The notes beneath the pieces were generated by a model that was given only the letters and a program-made list of their open reading frames with translations, did not search any database and had not been told where the DNA came from. Both the position numbers and the translations under genes were made by a program. Shown here piece by piece: positions 1 to 13,552 of a DNA stretch of 64,000 nucleotides. The stretch spans positions 4,841,501-4,905,500 of the forward strand of contig JAWNZC010000419.1 of NCBI GenBank assembly GCA_035771165.1. Direction: 5' to 3'. Origin of the DNA: Paragorgia papillata (Eukaryota; Cnidaria; Anthozoa; Scleralcyonacea; Coralliidae). Positions within the stretch are counted from its first letter, which is position 1. Each line of letters starts with the position of its first letter.

Positions 1-3000
1 TAAAGATTTCTGTTTTTGGCGCAATGTAATTGACAGTTTGGGCGTCTTGCTTTAAATGCGAATAACGCTTGAACCAGATCTGGGACACTTCTAATTTTTC
101 TTGCGCAAGCAAGAAGAGAGAATGGGCTTCATTTTACTGTATACGAAAGCCGGTTAAAAGTGACGGAATCCGTCGAAATTTTCCCTCTAATGTCTGCAAC
201 TACAATTAATAAAGATTTCTATTTTTGGCGCAATGTAATTGACAGTTTGGGCGTCTATTTTAAATGCGAATAACGCTTGAACCAGATCTGGGACTCTTCT
301 AATTTTTCTTGGGCCAGCAAGAAGAGAGAATGCGGCTCATTTTGATGTATAGGAAAGTTGGTTAAAAGTAACGGAAGCAGTCGAAATCTTCCCGCCAATG
401 TCGGCAACAACAATTAATAAAGATTTCTGTTTTTGGCGCAATGTAATTGACAGTTTGGGCGTCTATTTTAAATGCGAATAACGCTTGAACCAGATCTGGG
501 ACTCTTCTAATTTTTCTTGGGCCAGCAAGAAGAGAAAATGCGCTTCATTTTGATGTATAGGAAAGCTGGTTAAAAGTAACGGAAGCAGTCGAAATCGTCC
601 CACCAATGTCGGCAACTACAATTAATAAAGATTTCTATTTTTGGCGCAATGTAATTGACAGTTTGGGCGTCTAATTTAAATGCGAATAACGCTTGAACCA
701 GATCTGGGACTCTTCTAATTTTTCTTGGGCCAGCAAGAAGAGAGAATGCGCTTCATTTTGATGTATAGGAAAGTTGGTTAAAAGTAACGGAAGGAGTCGA
801 AATCTTCCCGCCAATGTCGGCAACTACAATTAATAAAGATTTCTATTTTTGGCGCAATGTAATTGACAGTTTGGGCGTCTTGTTTTAAATGCGAATAACG
901 CTTGAACCAGATCTGGGACACTTCTAATTTTTCTTGCGCAAGCAAGAAGAGAGAATGGGCTTCATTTTACTGTATACGAAAGCCGGTTAAAAGTGACGGA
1001 ATCCGTCGAAATTTTCCCTCTAATGTCTGCAACTACAATTAATAAAGATTTCTATTTTTGGCGCAATGTAATTGACAGTTTGGGCGTCTCTTTTAAATGC
1101 GAATAACGCTTGAACCACATCTGGGACAATTCTAATTTTTCTTGGGCCAGCAAGAAGAGAGAATGCGCTTCATTTTGATGTATAGGAAAGCTGGTTAAAA
1201 GTAACGGAAGCAGTCGAAATCGTCCCACCAATGTCGGCAACTACAATTAATAAAGATTTCTATTTTTGGCGCAATGTAATTGACAGTTTGGGCGTCTATT
1301 TTAAATGCGAATAACGCTTGAACCAGATCTGGGACTCTTCTAATTTTTCTTGGGCCAGCAAGAAGAGAGAATGCGCTTCATTTTAATGTATAGCAAAGCT
1401 GGTTAAAAGTAACGGAAGCAGTCGAAATCTTCCCGCCAATGTCGGCAACTACAATTAATAAAGATTTCTATTTTTGGCGCAATGTAATTGACAGTTTGGG
1501 CGTCTTGTTTTAAATGCGAATAACGCTTGAACCAGATCTGGGACACTTCTAATTTTTCTTGGGCCAGCAAGAAGAGAGAATGCGCTTCATTTTGTTGTAT
1601 AGGAAAGCTGGTGAAAAGTAACGGAAGAAGTCGAAATCTTCCCGCCAATGTCGGCAACTACAATTAATAAAGATTTCTATTTTTGGCGCAATGTAATTGA
1701 CAGTTTGGGCGTCTTGTTTTAAATGCGAATAACGCTTGAACCAGATCTGGGACACTTCTAATTTTTCTTGGGCCAGCAAGAAGAGAGAATGCGCTTCATT
1801 TTAATGTATAGGAAAGCTGGTTAAAGGTAACGGAAGCAGTCGAAATCTTCCCGCCAATGTCGGCAACTACAATTAATAAAGATTTCTATTTTTGGCGCAA
1901 TGTAATTGACAGTTTGGGCGTCTTGTTTTAAATGCGAATAACGCTTGAACCAGATCTGGGACACTTCTAATTTTTCTTGGGCCAGCAAGAAGAGAGAATG
2001 CGCTTGATTTTGTTGTATAGGAAAGCTGGTGAAAAGTAACGGAAGCAGTCGAAATCGTCCCGCCAATGTCGGCAACTACAATTAATAAAGATTTCTATTT
2101 TTGGCGCAATGTAATTGACAGTTTGGGCGTCTTGTTTTAAATGCGAATAACGCTTGAACCAGATCTGGGACACTTCTAATTTTTCTTGGGCCAGCAAGAA
2201 GAGAGAATGCGCTTCATTTTGTTGTATAGGAAAGCTGGTGAAAAGTAACGGAAGAAGTCGAAATCTTCCCGCCAATGTCGGCAACTACAATTAATAAAGA
2301 TTTCTATTTTTGGCGCAATGTAATTGACAGTTTGGGCGTCTTGTTTTAAATGCGAATAACGCTTGAACCAGATCTGGGACACTTCTAATTTTTCTTGGGC
2401 CAGCAAGAAGAGAGAATGCGCTTCATTTCAATGTATAGCAAAGCTGGTTAAAAGTAACGGAAGCAGTCGAAATCTTCCCGCCAATGTCGGCAACTACAAT
2501 TAATAAAGATTTCTATTTTTGGCGCAATGTAATTGACAGTTTGGGCGTCTTGTTTTAAATGCGAATAACGCTTGAACCAGATCTGGGACACTTCTAATTT
2601 TTCTTGGGCCAGCAAGAAGAGAGAATGCGCTTCATTTTGTTGTATAGGAAAGCTGGTGAAAAGTAACGGAAGAAGTCGAAATCTTCCCGCCAATGTCGGC
2701 AACTACAATTAATAAAGATTTCTATTTTTGGCGCAATGTAATTGACAGTTTGGGCGTCTTGTTTTAAATGCGAATAACGCTTGAACCAGATCTGGGACAC
2801 TTCTAATTTTTCTTGGGCCAGCAAGAAGAGAGAATGCGCTTGATTTTGTTGTATAGGAAAGCTGGTGAAAAGTAACGGAAGCAGTCGAAATCGTCCCGCC
2901 AATGTCGGCAACTACAATTAATAAAGATTTCTATTTTTGGCGCAATGTAATTGACAGTTTGGGCGTCTATTTTAAATGCGAATAACGCTTGAACCAGATC

Positions 3001-6000
3001 TGGGACTCTTCTAATTTTTCTTGGGCCAGCAAGAAGAGAGAATGCGCTTCATTTTAATGTATAGCAAAGCTGGTTAAAAGTAACGGAAGCAGTCGAAATC
3101 TTCCCGCCAATGTCGGCAACTACAATTAATAAAGATTTCTATTTTTGGCGCAATGTAATTGACAGTTTGGGCGTCTTGTTTTAAATGCGAATAACGCTTG
3201 AACCAGATCTGGGACACTTCTAATTTTTCTTGGGCCAGCAAGAAGAGAGAATGCGCTTCATTTTGTTGTATAGGAAAGCTGGTGAAAAGTAACGGAAGAA
3301 GTCGAAATCTTCCCGCCAATGTCGGCAACTACAATTAATAAAGATTTCTATTTTTGGCGCAATGTAATTGACAGTTTGGGCGTCTTGTTTTAAATGCGAA
3401 TAACGCTTGAACCAGATCTGGGACACTTCTAATTTTTCTTGGGCCAGCAAGAAGAGAGAATGCGCTTCATTTTAATGTATAGGAAAGCTGGTTAAAGGTA
3501 ACGGAAGCAGTCGAAATCTTCCCGCCAATGTCGGCAACTACAATTAATAAAGATTTCTATTTTTGGCGCAATGTAATTGACAGTTTGGGCGTCTTGTTTT
3601 AAATGCGAATAACGCTTGAACCAGATCTGGGACACTTCTAATTTTTCTTGGGCCAGCAAGAAGAGAGAATGCGCTTGATTTTGTTGTATAGGAAAGCTGG
3701 TGAAAAGTAACGGAAGCAGTCGAAATCGTCCCGCCAATGTCGGCAACTACAATTAATAAAGATTTCTATTTTTGGCGCAATGTAATTGACAGTTTGGGCG
3801 TCTTGTTTTAAATGCGAATAACGCTTGAACCAGATCTGGGACACTTCTAATTTTTCTTGGGCCAGCAAGAAGAGAGAATGCGCTTCATTTTGTTGTATAG
3901 GAAAGCTGGTGAAAAGTAACGGAAGAAGTCGAAATCTTCCCGCCAATGTCGGCAACTACAATTAATAAAGATTTCTATTTTTGGCGCAATGTAATTGACA
4001 GTTTGGGCGTCTTGTTTTAAATGCGAATAACGCTTGAACCAGATCTGGGACACTTCTAATTTTTCTTGGGCCAGCAAGAAGAGAGAATGCGCTTCATTTC
4101 AATGTATAGCAAAGCTGGTTAAAAGTAACGGAAGCAGTCGAAATCTTCCCGCCAATGTCGGCAACTACAATTAATAAAGATTTCTATTTTTGGCGCAATG
4201 TAATTGACAGTTTGGGCGTCTTGTTTTAAATGCGAATAACGCTTGAACCAGATCTGGGACACTTCTAATTTTTCTTGGGCCAGCAAGAAGAGAGAATGCG
4301 CTTCATTTTGTTGTATAGGAAAGCTGGTGAAAAGTAACGGAAGAAGTCGAAATCTTCCCGCCAATGTCGGCAACTACAATTAATAAAGATTTCTATTTTT
4401 GGCGCAATGTAATTGACAGTTTGGGCGTCTTGTTTTAAATGCGAATAACGCTTGAACCAGATCTGGGACACTTCTAATTTTTCTTGGGCCAGCAAGAAGA
4501 GAGAATGCGCTTGATTTTGTTGTATAGGAAAGCTGGTGAAAAGTAACGGAAGCAGTCGAAATCGTCCCGCCAATGTCGGCAACTACAATTAATAAAGATT
4601 TCTATTTTTGGCGCAATGTAATTGACAGTTTGGGCGTCTTGTTTTAAATGCGAATAACGCTTGAACCAGATCTGGGACACTTCTAATTTTTCTTGGGCCA
4701 GCAAGAAGAGAGAATGCGCTTCATTTTGTTGTATAGGAAAGCTGGTGAAAAGTAACGGAAGAAGTCGAAATCTTCCCGCCAATGTCGGCAACTACAATTA
4801 ATAAAGATTTCTATTTTTGGCGCAATGTAATTGACAGTTTGGGCGTCTTGTTTTAAATGCGAATAACGCTTGAACCAGATCTGGGACACTTCTAATTTTT
4901 CTTGGGCCAGCAAGAAGAGAGAATGCGCTTCATTTCAATGTATAGCAAAGCTGGTTAAAAGTAACGGAAGCAGTCGAAATCTTCCCGCCAATGTCGGCAA
5001 CTACAATTAATAAAGATTTCTATTTTTGGCGCAATGTAATTGACAGTTTGGGCGTCTTGTTTTAAATGCGAATAACGCTTGAACCAGATCTGGGACACTT
5101 CTAATTTTTCTTGGGCCAGCAAGAAGAGAGAATGCGCTTCATTTTGTTGTATAGGAAAGCTGGTGAAAAGTAACGGAAGAAGTCGAAATCTTCCCGCCAA
5201 TGTCGGCAACTACAATTAATAAAGATTTCTATTTTTGGCGCAATGTAATTGACAGTTTGGGCGTCTTGTTTTAAATGCGAATAACGCTTGAACCAGATCT
5301 GGGACACTTCTAATTTTTCTTGGGCCAGCAAGAAGAGAGAATGCGCTTCATTTTAATGTATAGGAAAGCTGGTTAAAAGTAACGGAAGCAGTCGAAATCT
5401 TCCCGCCAATGTCGGCAACTACAATTAATAAAGATTTCTATTTTTGGCGCAATGTAATTGACAGTTTGGGCGTCTTGTTTTAAATGCGAATAACGCTTGA
5501 ACCAGATCTGGGACACTTCTAATTTTTCTTGGGTCAGCAAGAAGAGAGAATGCGCTTCATTTTGATGTATGGCAAAGCTGGTTAAAGGTAACGGAAGCAG
5601 TCGAAATCTTCCCGCCAATGTCGGCAACTACAATTAATAAAGATTTCTATTTTTGGCGCAATGTAATTGACAGTTTGGGCGTCTTGTTTTAAATGCAAAT
5701 AACGCTTGAACCAGATCTGGGACACTTCTAATTTTTCTTGCGCCAGCAAGAAGAGAGAATGCGCTTCATTTTGATGTATAGCAAGGCTGGTTAAAAGTAA
5801 CGGAAGCAGTCGAAATCTTCCCGCCAATGTCGGCAACTACAATTAATAAAGATTTCTATTTTTGGCGCAATGTAATTGACAGTTTGGGCGTCCTGTTTTA
5901 AATGCAAATAACGCTTGAACCAGATCTGGGACACTTCTAATTTTTCTTGGGTCAGCAAGAACAGAGAATGCGCTTCATTTTGATGTATAGGAAAGCTGGT

Positions 6001-9000
6001 GAAAAGTAACGGAAGAAGTCGAAATCTTCCCGCCAATGTCGGCAACTACAATTAATAAAGATTTCTATTTTTGGCGCAATGTAATTGACAGTTTGGGCGT
6101 CTTGTTTTAAATGCGAATAACGCTTGAACCAGATCTGGGACACTTCTAATTTTTCTTGGGCCAGCAAGAAGAGAGAATGCGCTTCATTTTAATGTATAGC
6201 AAAGCTGGTTAAAAGTAACGGAAGCAGTCGAAATCTTCCCGCCAATGTCGGCAACTACAATTAATAAAGATTTCTATTTTTGGCGCAATGTAATTGACAG
6301 TTTGGGCGTCCTGTTTTAAATGCAAATAACGCTTGAACCAGATCTGGGACACTTCTAATTTTTCTTGGGTCAGCAAGAACAGAGAATGCGCTTCATTCTG
6401 ATGTATAGGAAAGCTGGTGAAAAGTAACGGAAGAAGTCGAAATCTTCCCGCCAATGTCGGCAACTACAATTAATAAAGATTTCTATTTTTGGCGCAATGT
6501 AATTGACAGTTTGGGCGTCTTGTTTTAAATGCGAATAACGCTTGAACCAGATCTGGGACACTTCTAATTTTTCTTGGGCCAGCAAGAAGAGAGAATGCGC
6601 TTCATTTTAATGTATAGCAAAGCTGGTTAAAAGTAACGGAAGCAGTCGAAATCTTCCCGCCAATGTCGGCAACTACAATTAATAAAGATTTCTATTTTTG
6701 GCGCAATGTAATTGACAGTTTGGGCGTCTTGTTTTAAATGCGAATAACGCTTGAACCAGATCTGGGACACTTCTAATTTTTCTTGGGCCAGCAAGAAGAG
6801 AGAATGCGCTTCATTTTAATGTATAGCAAAGCTGGTTAAAAGTAACGGAAGCAGTCGAAATCTTCCCGCCAATGTCGGCAACTACAATTAATAAAGATTT
6901 CTATTTTTGGCGCAATGTAATTGACAGTTTGGGCGTCCTGTTTTAAATGCAAATAACGCTTGAATCAGATCTGGGACACTTCTAATTTTTCTTGGGTCAG
7001 CAAGAACAGAGAATGCGCTTCATTTTGATGTATAGGAAAGCTGGTGAAAAGTAACGGAAGAAGTCGAAATCTTCCCGCCAATGTCGGCAACTACAATTAA
7101 TAAAGATTTCTATTTTTGGCGCAATGTAATTGACAGTTTGGGCGTCTTGTTTTAAATGCGAATAACGCTTGAACCAGATCTGGGACACTTCTAATTTTTC
7201 TTGCGCCAGCAAGAAGAGAGAATGCGCTTCATTTTAATGTATAGCAAAGCTGGTTAAAAGTAACGGAAGCAGTCGAAATCTTCCCGCCAATGTCGGCAAC
7301 TACAATTAATAAAGATTTCTATTTTTGGCGCAATGTAATTGACAGTTTGGGCGTCCTGTTTTAAATGCAAATAACGCTTGAACCAGATCTGGGACACTTC
7401 TAATTTTTCTTGGGTCAGCAAGAACAGAGAATGCGCTTCATTTTGATGTATAGGAAAGCTGGTGAAAAGTAACGGAAGAAGTCGAAATCTTCCCGCCAAT
7501 GTCGGCAACTACAATTAATAAAGATTTCTATTTTTGGCGCAATGTAATTGACAGTTTGGGCGTCTTGTTTTAAATGCGAATAACGCTTGAACCAGATCTG
7601 GGACACTTCTAATTTTTCTTGGGCCAGCAAGAAGAGAGAATGCGCTTCATTTTGATGTATAGGAAAGCTGGTTAAAAGTAACGGAAGCAGTCGAAATCGT
7701 CCCACCAATGTCGGCAACTACAATTAATAAAGATTTCTATTTTTGGCGCAATGTAATTGACAGTTTGGGCGTCCTGTTTTAAATGCAAATAACGCTTGAA
7801 CCAGATCTGGGACACTTCTAATTTTTCTTGGGTCAGCAAGAACAGAGAATGCGCTTCATTTTGATGTATAGGAAAGCTGGTGAAAAGTAACGGAAGAAGT
7901 CGAAATCTTCCCGCCAATGTCGGCAACTACAATTAATAAAGATTTCTATTTTTGGCGCAATGTAATTGACAGTTTGGGCGTCTTGTTTTAAATGCGAATA
8001 ACGCTTGAACCAGATCTGGGACACTTCTAATTTTTCTTGCGCCAGCAAGAAGAGAGAATGCGCTTCATTTTAATGTATAGCAAAGCTGGTTAAAAGTAAC
8101 GGAAGCAGTCGAAATCTTCCCGCCAATGTCGGCAACTACAATTAATAAAGATTTCTATTTTTGGCGCAATGTAATTGACAGTTTGGGCGTCCTGTTTTAA
8201 ATGCAAATAACGCTTGAACCAGATCTGGGACACTTCTAATTTTTCTTGGGTCAGCAAGAACAGAGAATGCGCTTCATTTTGATGTATAGGAAAGCTGGTG
8301 AAAAGTAACGGAAGAAGTCGAAATCTTCCCGCCAATGTCGGCAACTACAATTAATAAAGATTTCTATTTTTGGCGCAATGTAATTGACAGTTTGGGCGTC
8401 TTGTTTTAAATGCGAATAACGCTTGAACCAGATCTGGGACACTTCTAATTTTTCTTGGGCCAGCAAGAAGAGAGAATGCGCTTCATTTTGATGTATAGGA
8501 AAGCTGGTTAAAAGTAACGGAAGCCGTCGAAATCGTCCCACCAATGTCGGCAACTACAATTAATAAAGATTTCTATTTTTGGCGCAATGTAATTGACAGT
8601 TTGGGCGTCCTGTTTTAAATGCAAATAACGCTTGAACCAGATCTGGGACACTTCTAATTTTTCTTGGGTCAGCAAGAACAGAGAATGCGCTTCATTTTGA
8701 TGTATAGGAAAGCTGGTGAAAAGTAACGGAAGAAGTCGAAATCTTCCCGCCAATGTCGGCAACTACAATTAATAACGATTTCTATTTTTGGCGCAATGTA
8801 ATTGACAGTTTGGGCGTCTTGTTTTAAATGCGAATAACGCTTGAACCAGATCTGGGACACTTCTAATTTTTCTTGGGCCAGCAAGAAGAGAGAATGCGCT
8901 TCATTTTGTTGTATAGGAAAGCTGGTGAAAAGTAACGGAAGAAGTCGAAATCTTCCCGCCAATGTCGGCAACTACAATTAATAAAGATTTCTATTTTTGG

Positions 9001-12000
9001 CGCAATGTAATTGACAGTTTGGGCGTCTTGTTTTAAATGCGAATAACGCTTGAACCAGATCCGGGACACTTCTAATTTTTCTTGGGCCAGCAAGAAGAGA
9101 GAATGCGCTTCATTTTAATGTATAGCAAAGCTGGTTAAAAGTAACGGAAGCAGTCGAAATCTTCCCGCCAATGTCGGCAACTACAATTAATAAAGATTTC
9201 TATTTTTGGCGCAATGTAATTGACAGTTTGGGCGTCTTGTTTTAAATGCGAATAACGCTTGAACCAGATCTGGGACACTTCTAATTTTTCTTGGGCCAGC
9301 AAGAAGAGAGAATGCGCTTCATTTTAATGTATAGCAAAGCTGGTTAAAAGTAACGGAAGCAGTCGAAATCTTCCCGCCAATGTCGGCAACTACAATTAAT
9401 AAAGATTTCTATTTTTGGCGCAATGTAATTGACAGTTTGGGCGTCTTGTTTTAAATGCGAATAACGCTTGAACCAGATCTGGGACACTTCTAATTTTTCT
9501 TGGGCCAGCAAGAAGAGAGAATGCGCTTGATTTTGTTGTATAGGAAAGCTGGTGAAAAGTAACGGAAGCAGTCGAAATCGTCCCGCCAATGTCGGCAACT
9601 ACAATTAATAAAGATTTCTATTTTTGGCGCAATGTAATTGACAGTTTGGGCGTCTTGTTTTAAATGCGAATAACGCTTGAACCAGATCTGGGACACTTCT
9701 AATTTTTCTTGGGCCAGCAAGAAGAGAGAATGCGCTTCATTTTGTTGTATAGGAAAGCTGGTGAAAAGTAACGGAAGAAGTCGAAATCTTCCCGCCAATG
9801 TCGGCAACTACAATTAATAAAGATTTCTATTTTTGGCGCAATGTAATTGACAGTTTGGGCGTCTTGTTTTAAATGCGAATAACGCTTGAACCAGATCCGG
9901 GACACTTCTAATTTTTCTTGGGCCAGCAAGAAGAGAGAATGCGCTTCATTTTAATGTATAGCAAAGCTGGTTAAAAGTAACGGAAGCAGTCGAAATCTTC
10001 CCGCCAATGTCGGCAACTACAATTAATAAAGATTTCTATTTTTGGCGCAATGTAATTGACAGTTTGGGCGTCTTGTTTTAAATGCGAATAACGCTTGAAC
10101 CAGATCTGGGACACTTCTAATTTTTCTTGGGCCAGCAAGAAGAGAGAATGCGCTTCATTTTAATGTATAGCAAAGCTGGTTAAAAGTAACGGAAGCAGTC
10201 GAAATCTTCCCGCCAATGTCGGCAACTACAATTAATAAAGATTTCTATTTTTGGCGCAATGTAATTGACAGTTTGGGCGTCTTGTTTTAAATGCGAATAA
10301 CGCTTGAACCAGATCTGGGACACTTCTAATTTTTCTTGGGCCAGCAAGAAGAGAGAATGCGCTTGATTTTGTTGTATAGGAAAGCTGGTGAAAAGTAACG
10401 GAAGCAGTCGAAATCGTCCCGCCAATGTCGGCAACTACAATTAATAAAGATTTCTATTTTTGGCGCAATGTAATTGACAGTTTGGGCGTCTTGTTTTAAA
10501 TGCGAATAACGCTTGAACCAGATCTGGGACACTTCTAATTTTTCTTGGGCCAGCAAGAAGAGAGAATGCGCTTCATTTTGTTGTATAGGAAAGCTGGTGA
10601 AAAGTAACGGAAGAAGTCGAAATCTTCCCGCCAATGTCGGCAACTACAATTAATAAAGATTTCTATTTTTGGCGCAATGTAATTGACAGTTTGGGCGTCT
10701 TGTTTTAAATGCGAATAACGCTTGGACCAGATCTGGGACACTTCTAATTTTTCTTGGGCCAGCAAGAAGAGAGAATGCGCTTCATTTTAATGTATAGCAA
10801 AGCTGGTTAAAAGTAAGGGAAGCAGTCGAAATCTTCCCGCCAATGTCGGCAACTACAATTAATAAAGATTTCTATTTTTGGCGCAATGTAATTGACAGTT
10901 TGGGCGTCTTGTTTTAAATGCGAATAACGCTTGAACCAGATCTGGGACACTTCTAATTTTTCTTGGGTCAGCAAGAAGAGAGAATGCGCTTCATTTTGAT
11001 GTATGGCAAAGCTGGTTAAAGGTAACGGAAGCAGTCGAAATCTTCCCGCCAATGTCGGCAACTACAATTAATAAAGATTTCTATTTTTGGCGCAATGTAA
11101 TTGACAGTTTGGGCGTCTTGTTTTAAATGCAAATAACGCTTGAACCAGATCTGGGACACTTCTAATTTTTCTTGCGCCGGCAAGAAGAGAGAATGCGCTT
11201 CATTTTGATGTATAGCAAGGCTGGTTAAAAGTAACGGAAGCAGTCGAAATCTTCCCGCCAATGTCGGCAACTACAATTAATAAAGATTTCTATTTTTGGC
11301 GCAATGTAATTGACAGTTTGGGCGTCCTGTTTTAAATGCAAATAACGCTTGAACCAGATCTGGGACACTTCTAATTTTTCTTGGGTCAGCAAGAAGAGAG
11401 AATGCGCTTCATTTTGTTGTATAGGAAAGCTGGTGAAAAGTAACGGAAGAAGTCGAAATCTTCCCGCCAATGTCGGCAACTACAATTAATAAAGATTTCT
11501 ATTTTTGGCGCAATGTAATTGACAGTTTGGGCGTCTTGTTTTAAATGCGAATAACGCTTGAACCAGATCTGGGACACTTCTAATTTTTCTTGGGCCAGCA
11601 AGAAGAGAGAATGCGCTTCATTTTAATGTATAGCAAAGCTGGTTAAAAGTAACGGAAGCAGTCGAAATCTTCCCGCCAATGTCGGCAACTACAATTAATA
11701 AAGATTTCTATTTTTGGCGCAATGTAATTGACAGTTTGGGCGTCTTGTTTTAAATGCGAATAACGCTTGAACCAGATCTGGGACACTTCTAATTTTTCTT
11801 GGGTCAGCAAGAAGAGAGAATGCGCTTCATTTTGATGTATAGCAAGGCTGGTTAAAAGTAACGGAAGCAGTCGAAATCTTCCCGCCAATGTCGGCAACTA
11901 CAATTAATAAAGATTTCTATTTTTGGCGCAATGTAATTGACAGTTTGGGCGTCCTGTTTTAAATGCAAATAACGCTTGAACCAGATCTGGGACACTTCTA

Positions 12001-13330
12001 ATTTTTCTTGGGTCAGCAAGAACAGAGAATGCGCTTCATTTTGATGTATAGGAAAGCTGGTGAAAAGTAACGGAAGAAGTCGAAATCTTCCCGCCAATGT
12101 CGGCAACTACAATTAATAAAGATTTCTATTTTTGGCGCAATGTAATTGACAGTTTGGGCGTCTTGTTTTAAATGCGAATAACGCTTGAACCAGATCTGGG
12201 ACACTTCTAATTTTTCTTGGGCCAGCAAGAAGAGAGAATGCGCTTCATTTTAATGTATAGCAAAGCTGGTTAAAAGTAACGGAAGCAGTCGAAATCTTCC
12301 CGCCAATGTCGGCAACTACAATTAATAAAGATTTCTATTTTTGGCGCAATGTAATTGACAGTTTGGGCGTCTTGTTTTAAATGCGAATAACGCTTGAACC
12401 AGATCTGGGACACTTCTAATTTTTCTTGCGCCGGCAAGAAGAGAGAATGCGCTTCATTTTGATGTATAGCAAGGCTGGTTAAAAGTAACGGAAGCAGTCG
12501 AAATCTTCCCGCCAATGTCGGCAACTACAATTAATAAAGATTTCTATTTTTGGCGCAATGTAATTGACAGTTTGGGCGTCCTGTTTTAAATGCAAATAAC
12601 GCTTGAACCAGATCTGGGACACTTCTAATTTTTCTTGGGTCAGCAAGAACAGAGAATGCGCTTGATTTTGTTGTATAGGAAAGCTGGTGAAAAGTAACGG
12701 AAGCAGTCGAAATCTTCCCGCCAATGTCGGCAACTACAATTAATAAAGATTTCTATTTTTGGCGCAATGTAATTGACAGTTTGGGCGTCTTGTTTTAAAT
12801 GCGAATAACGCTTGAACCAGATCTGGGACACTTCTAATTTTTCTTGGGTCAGCAAGAAGAGAGAATGCGCTTCATTTTGATGTATGGCAAAGCTGGTTAA
12901 AGGTAACGGAAGCAGTCGAAATCTTCCCGCCAATGTCGGCAACTACAATTAATAAAGATTTCTATTTTTGGCGCAATGTAATTGACAGTTTGGGCGTCTT
13001 GTTTTAAATGCAAATAACGCTTGAACCAGATCTGGGACACTTCTAATTTTTCTTGCGCCAGCAAGAAGAGAGAATGCGCTTCATTTTGATGTATAGCAAG
13101 GCTGGTTAAAAGTAACGGAAGCAGTCGAAATCTTCCCGCCAATGTCGGCAACTACAATTAATAAAGATTTCTATTTTTGGCGCAATGTAATTGACAGTTT
13201 GGGCGTCTTGTTTTAAATGCGAATAACGCTTGAACCAGATCTGGGACACTTCTAATTTTTCTTGGGTCAGCAAGAAGAGAGAATGCGCTTCATTTTGCTG
13301 TATAGGAAAGCTGGTTAAAAGTAACGGAAG
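1..13330. repeat. 209-bp satellite array with higher-order structure
   Basis: About 64 head-to-tail copies of a 209-bp unit (a 208-bp variant reads GCGTCTATTTTAAATG instead of GCGTCTTGTTTTAAATG). The array runs off the left window edge and ends abruptly at about 13,330. Copies differ by a few substitutions, and the variants recur at fixed distances: 836 bp (four units), 1,671 bp (seven 209-bp units plus one 208-bp unit) and 5,434 bp (26 units). The minus strand is open for 60-105 codons in many units, but 209 is not a multiple of three, so reading wraps through frames and ends in the next unit. I see this as non-coding satellite DNA, possibly pericentromeric or heterochromatic; that role is inference. 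Confidence 0.97.
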
Positions 13331-13552
13331 CCTTTACTTTTTTACCGATTTTGGCCATTTTTTCAACTTTGGAATTAAGGCTAAAATATTCTAGTTCGTT
13401 GTAAAATATTCTAGTTCATTGTATAGCACACCAACTATGGAATAACCACTGAAAAAATTAGAACCATCCATTGAATTCGTAATGAGATATTGACTTAATT
13501 TTAAAGGTTGAAAAAATGGCGAAAATTGGTCAAAAAGTAAAGGCTAACCCCT
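13331..13552. repeat. Foldback unit of the CCTTTAC/GTAAAGG repeat field
   Basis: Starts with CCTTTACTTTTTTACCGATT and ends with the inverted counterpart GGTCAAAAAGTAAAGG, so the roughly 220-bp segment can fold on itself with arms of about 40 bp. The same words recur many times at 16.6-19.1 kb, so this is the left end of one repeat field that was later split by the LINE at 13,553. The junction with the satellite is sharp. Confidence 0.8.

Noticed and set aside
1052..13151. Dozens of minus-strand ORFs of 62-105 codons beginning MPTLAGRFRLLPL or MLAQEKLEVSQIW
   Set aside because: They are frame-wrapped readings of the 209-bp satellite; 209 is not a multiple of three and each ORF ends in the next unit. 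No splice sites, no independent conservation.
1..13330. CRISPR array
   Set aside because: Whole 209-bp units are repeated with no unique spacers, and the DNA is eukaryotic.
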